From positions 1-5,665 of the forward strand of contig JANWJI010000089.1 in the NCBI GenBank assembly GCA_025449515.1: 5,665 nt of DNA. Reading direction: 5' to 3'. The stretch is from Nitrososphaeraceae archaeon (GTDB lineage: Archaea; Thermoproteota; Nitrososphaeria; Nitrososphaerales; Nitrososphaeraceae). This document shows positions 5,341 through 5,665 of the stretch, piece by piece. The translations under genes and the position numbers were made by a program. Under the pieces are notes generated by a model that saw nothing but the letters and a program-made list of their open reading frames with translations, was not told the DNA's origin and did no database searches. Each line of letters begins with the position of its first letter. The stretch's first letter is position 1.

Positions 5341-5514
5341 CTATATCTTCTCCAAATCAATTTTCCTGATCAATATACCGTCTTCAGTATCTTCGACAAC
5401 AACTTCAGAGGGAAGGTTAAGTCCGTGTTTCCTGGCTATGTCGATAGGGATTACAATCGTAGCACTTAATTTTCCACTTAGAAAAGTGGAGGTTATCTTT
5501 TTACTTAAACCCAT
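5341..5514 (-). CDS. AbrB/SpoVT/MazE-type swapped-hairpin transcription regulator (57 aa)
   Basis: The minus strand from ATG 5514 to TAG 5341-5343 encodes 57 residues with the hallmark AbrB/MazE DNA-binding pattern: a strand (SATIVIPIDIA, residues 17-27), the ARKHGL helix, and paired strands (SEVVVEDTEDGILIRKI, 36-52). Members dimerise through swapped hairpins and bind operator DNA, commonly their own. Many are antitoxins; others are general regulators. The length is typical of archaeal single-domain members. The ATG is the only good start because an in-frame TAG lies three codons upstream. A TGTCATA repeat cluster and TATA-like box lie just upstream, and the small membrane ORF, winged-helix and RadA-like genes follow closely, so it probably heads and controls the operon. 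No VapC (PIN), MazF or Doc toxin gene is present next to it. Confidence 0.82.
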   Translation of the reverse strand: MGLSKKITSTFLSGKLSATIVIPIDIARKHGLNLPSEVVVEDTEDGILIRKIDLEKI

Positions 5515-5542
5515 ACTGAATATCTAATATCACCGAAATCCT

Positions 5543-5551
5543 TATTAATAT
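5543..5551 (-). promoter_or_regulatory. TATA-like box for the AbrB-headed operon
   Basis: The minus strand reads ATATTAATA, about 33 bases before the ATG at 5514, giving a predicted start with a leader of only a few bases. It overlaps the proximal arm of the TGTCATA palindrome. A second candidate, TTATTTAA at 5600-5607, would place the repeats inside the leader instead. Confidence 0.45.
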
Positions 5552-5576
5552 GACATACGTTGTCATATGTGTCATA
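5549..5576. promoter_or_regulatory. Inverted and direct TGTCATA repeats, likely operator of the AbrB-type regulator
   Basis: TATGACA (5549-5555) and TGTCATA (5561-5567) form a perfect 7-bp inverted repeat around a 5-base centre. A third identical TGTCATA follows at 5570-5576, nine bases from the second in direct orientation. The cluster overlaps or abuts the likely TATA box in front of the AbrB gene, the expected place for an autorepressor site. The assignment to this protein is inferred from position. Confidence 0.6.
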
Positions 5577-5665
5577 CTTTGATTACCATTACTATGCATT
5601 AAATAACTTCAAGCAAGGTCAGTTGAACTCTAATCGCCAGGACATTCTTAATACTTTGAGAATTT

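Noticed and set aside
5337..5360. TTG start that would extend the small membrane peptide by eight residues into the AbrB gene
   Set aside because: The ATG at 5336 directly follows the AbrB stop and is a better start; the TTG has no clear ribosome site.
5599..5664. Minus-strand open frame running in from the right edge and ending in TAA
   Set aside because: Only 21 codons visible; it might be the end of an upstream gene, but the length gives no statistical support.
1..5665. CRISPR array, tRNA, rRNA, riboswitch or intact insertion sequence
   Set aside because: No regularly spaced repeats, T-loop-like tRNA signature or transposase frame was found on either strand by eye.

Overview
The window looks like chromosomal DNA of an ammonia-oxidising thaumarchaeon (Nitrososphaeria, Nitrososphaera/Nitrosocosmicus-like). 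The basis is the AT-rich composition, archaeal TATA boxes about 25 bases before start codons, an archaeal Hef-type helicase, RadA-family ATPases and very small zinc-ribbon and AbrB proteins. This placement is inferred by eye, not by a database search.

Layout. Bases 2-1528 (+) hold the 3' part of a Hef/FANCM-like helicase. It keeps helicase motifs IV-VI but ends in a winged-helix-like and an OB-like domain instead of an ERCC4 nuclease. An 8-bp tandem repeat straddles its stop codon. Everything downstream is on the minus strand. A 57-residue double zinc-ribbon protein (1654-1827) converges with the helicase. Next comes a cluster of small or decayed genes: a truncated trypsin-like protease (2093-2404) preceded by a 65-residue protein (2492-2689) and a 47-residue protein (2696-2839). 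The last two share a CGxDHS motif. Bases 2840-3148 are a gene-poor spacer with a GC-rich hairpin and two AT palindromes.

Bases 3149-5514 are the most interesting part: a compact minus-strand array read in the order AbrB-type regulator (5341-5514), short membrane-anchored peptide (5163-5336), winged-helix protein of unknown family (4235-5149), RadA/RadB-like ATPase (3489-4241), and a truncated diverged second RadA-like copy (3149-3463). Gaps are 4 and 13 bases, then a 7-base ATG/TGA overlap, so the array reads as one operon. A TGTCATA inverted and direct repeat beside the likely TATA box in front of the AbrB gene suggests autoregulation.

The working idea is that the winged-helix protein binds DNA and works with the translationally coupled RecA-fold ATPase, while the AbrB protein controls the unit. 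In that ATPase the RadA catalytic glutamate position reads as glutamine. The biological role (repair accessory, mobile-element or defence module) cannot be decided from this window. No tRNA, rRNA, CRISPR array or intact transposase was seen.
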